Origin: Actinomycetota bacterium
Lineage (GTDB): Bacteria > Actinomycetota > Actinomycetes > S36-B12
Assembly: GCA_010029945.1 (NCBI GenBank)
Contig: RGQW01000028.1
Span: forward strand, 1 to 12,990
Reading direction: 5' to 3'
Length of the DNA: 12,990 nt
The notes below the pieces were generated by a model, which saw only the letters and a list, made by a program, of their open reading frames with translations, was not told the DNA's origin and did no database searches. Within the stretch, counting starts at the first letter, position 1. Each line of letters opens with the position of its first letter. A program made the translations under genes and the position numbers. Of this stretch, positions 12,538-12,990 are shown piece by piece.

Positions 12538-12990
12538 CATCGGCACGATCATTACGAGCGGGTCGATGCTCGTTGCCCTCCCGATCGCCGTTGCGGCCGG
12601 ACTGGTCGCCTTCATCAGCCCCTGCGTTCTTCCTCTCGCGCCGGGATACGTCTCCTACGTCACGGGAATGACGGGTGTGGAGCTGTCGACGGGTGAGCGA
12701 AAGTCACGCGTGCTCGCAGGAAGCGTGCTGTTCGTCCTCGGCTTCAGCGTTGTCTTCGTGTCCTACGGTGCGCTCTTCGGTGGGCTCGGGTCAGCGCTCC
12801 TGCGATACGAGAACGTCATTACCCGCGTCATGGGTCTTCTGGTGATCGCCATGGGTCTCGCATTCATGGGGGTGATTCCCTGGTTCCAGCGGGAGTACCG
12901 ATGGATGCGGGTGCCTAAGTGGGGCGTTATCGGAGCGCCGGGACTCGGCGTGCTGTTCGGGCTCGGGTGGACGCCGTGTATCGGACCGAC
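12530..12990 (+). CDS. ccdA: Cytochrome c biogenesis protein CcdA, 3' partial
   Basis: The first 153 residues of a DsbD/CcdA-type membrane protein are present; the frame is open to the window end. CcdA carries reducing equivalents from cytoplasmic thioredoxin across the membrane to ResA. The two catalytic cysteines are seen in FISPCVLPLAPGYVSYV (Cys32) and GWTPCIGP (Cys150). Hydrophobic spans lie at about 12-38, 61-82 and 95-115, with a fourth beginning near 135. GTG 12530 has GAGGTGG (12517-12523) 6 nt upstream and overlaps tlpA by 8 nt; ATG 12566 is an unlikely alternative because it would cut into the first membrane span. Family length is about 240-290 aa, so roughly half is visible. Confidence 0.94.
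   Translation, partial: MGDIGTIITSGSMLVALPIAVAAGLVAFISPCVLPLAPGYVSYVTGMTGVELSTGERKSRVLAGSVLFVLGFSVVFVSYGALFGGLGSALLRYENVITRVMGLLVIAMGLAFMGVIPWFQREYRWMRVPKWGVIGAPGLGVLFGLGWTPCIGP

Noticed and set aside
1..12990. CRISPR arrays, tRNA/rRNA genes, insertion sequences, toxin-antitoxin or defence gene clusters
   Set aside because: Both strands were read for repeats, cloverleaf-like segments and relevant protein motifs; none was found.

Overview
The window looks like a chromosomal core region of a high-GC actinomycete (Actinomycetota; about 60% G+C judged by eye). The evidence is frequent GTG starts, many 1-8 nt gene overlaps, a bS22-type ribosomal mini-protein, a Rex regulator, the long actinobacterial form of HemD, and a gene order that closely follows, from memory, the Mycobacterium tuberculosis block Rv0496-Rv0527 (ppx, TIM-barrel protein, proC, excisionase-like HTH, bS22, SDR, PlsC, SerB1-like HAD, glutaredoxin-like, hemD, phosphoglycerate mutase, ResA-like, CcdA). 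I cannot place it to genus. No tRNA, rRNA, CRISPR array, insertion sequence or phage gene is visible.

Layout. Positions 1-5291: a tightly coupled + strand run of ppx (5' end cut by the window), a CtpE-like P-type ATPase, a xylose-isomerase-like TIM-barrel protein, a TetR regulator and proC. Positions 5292-5873: two very small genes with their own leaders, an excisionase-family HTH protein (68 aa) and bS22 (32 aa). Positions 5889-7917: an atypical SDR/epimerase overlapping a PlsC-type acyltransferase. Positions 7914-8789 (or 8816), minus strand: a SerB1-like HAD phosphatase, convergent with plsC and divergent from a glutaredoxin-like gene (8815-9087). Positions 9088-9205: the rex control region, with a candidate promoter overlapping a Rex-operator-like inverted repeat. 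Positions 9215-12990: what remains of the redox/heme/cytochrome c block: rex, hemD, phosphoglycerate mutase family, TlpA/ResA and ccdA (3' end cut by the window).

The most notable observation is at about 9741-9750. Rex homology runs cleanly to its ITTPAD motif and then stops. One reading frame over, homology to the N-terminal SUMT (CobA-like) motif TFVAAGPGDPDL of the HemD fusion protein begins immediately. The rest of rex, all of hemA and hemC, and the start of hemD, which normally lie between these points, are absent. hemB and hemL are also absent from their usual places between hemD and the phosphoglycerate mutase gene. This is either a real deletion that removes much of the early heme pathway at this locus while cytochrome c maturation genes remain, or an assembly join. 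The two shared bases at the join do not suggest a repeat-driven misassembly, but reads are needed to decide.

Beyond that junction the region is conserved housekeeping DNA. I did not find a convincing new multi-gene system. Smaller points of interest are the structured leaders of rex and bS22, the insertion of a Ca2+-ATPase-like gene with a PDGL motif in the ppx operon, the SDR without its catalytic tyrosine, and the shared palindromic start and stop codons around the HAD gene.
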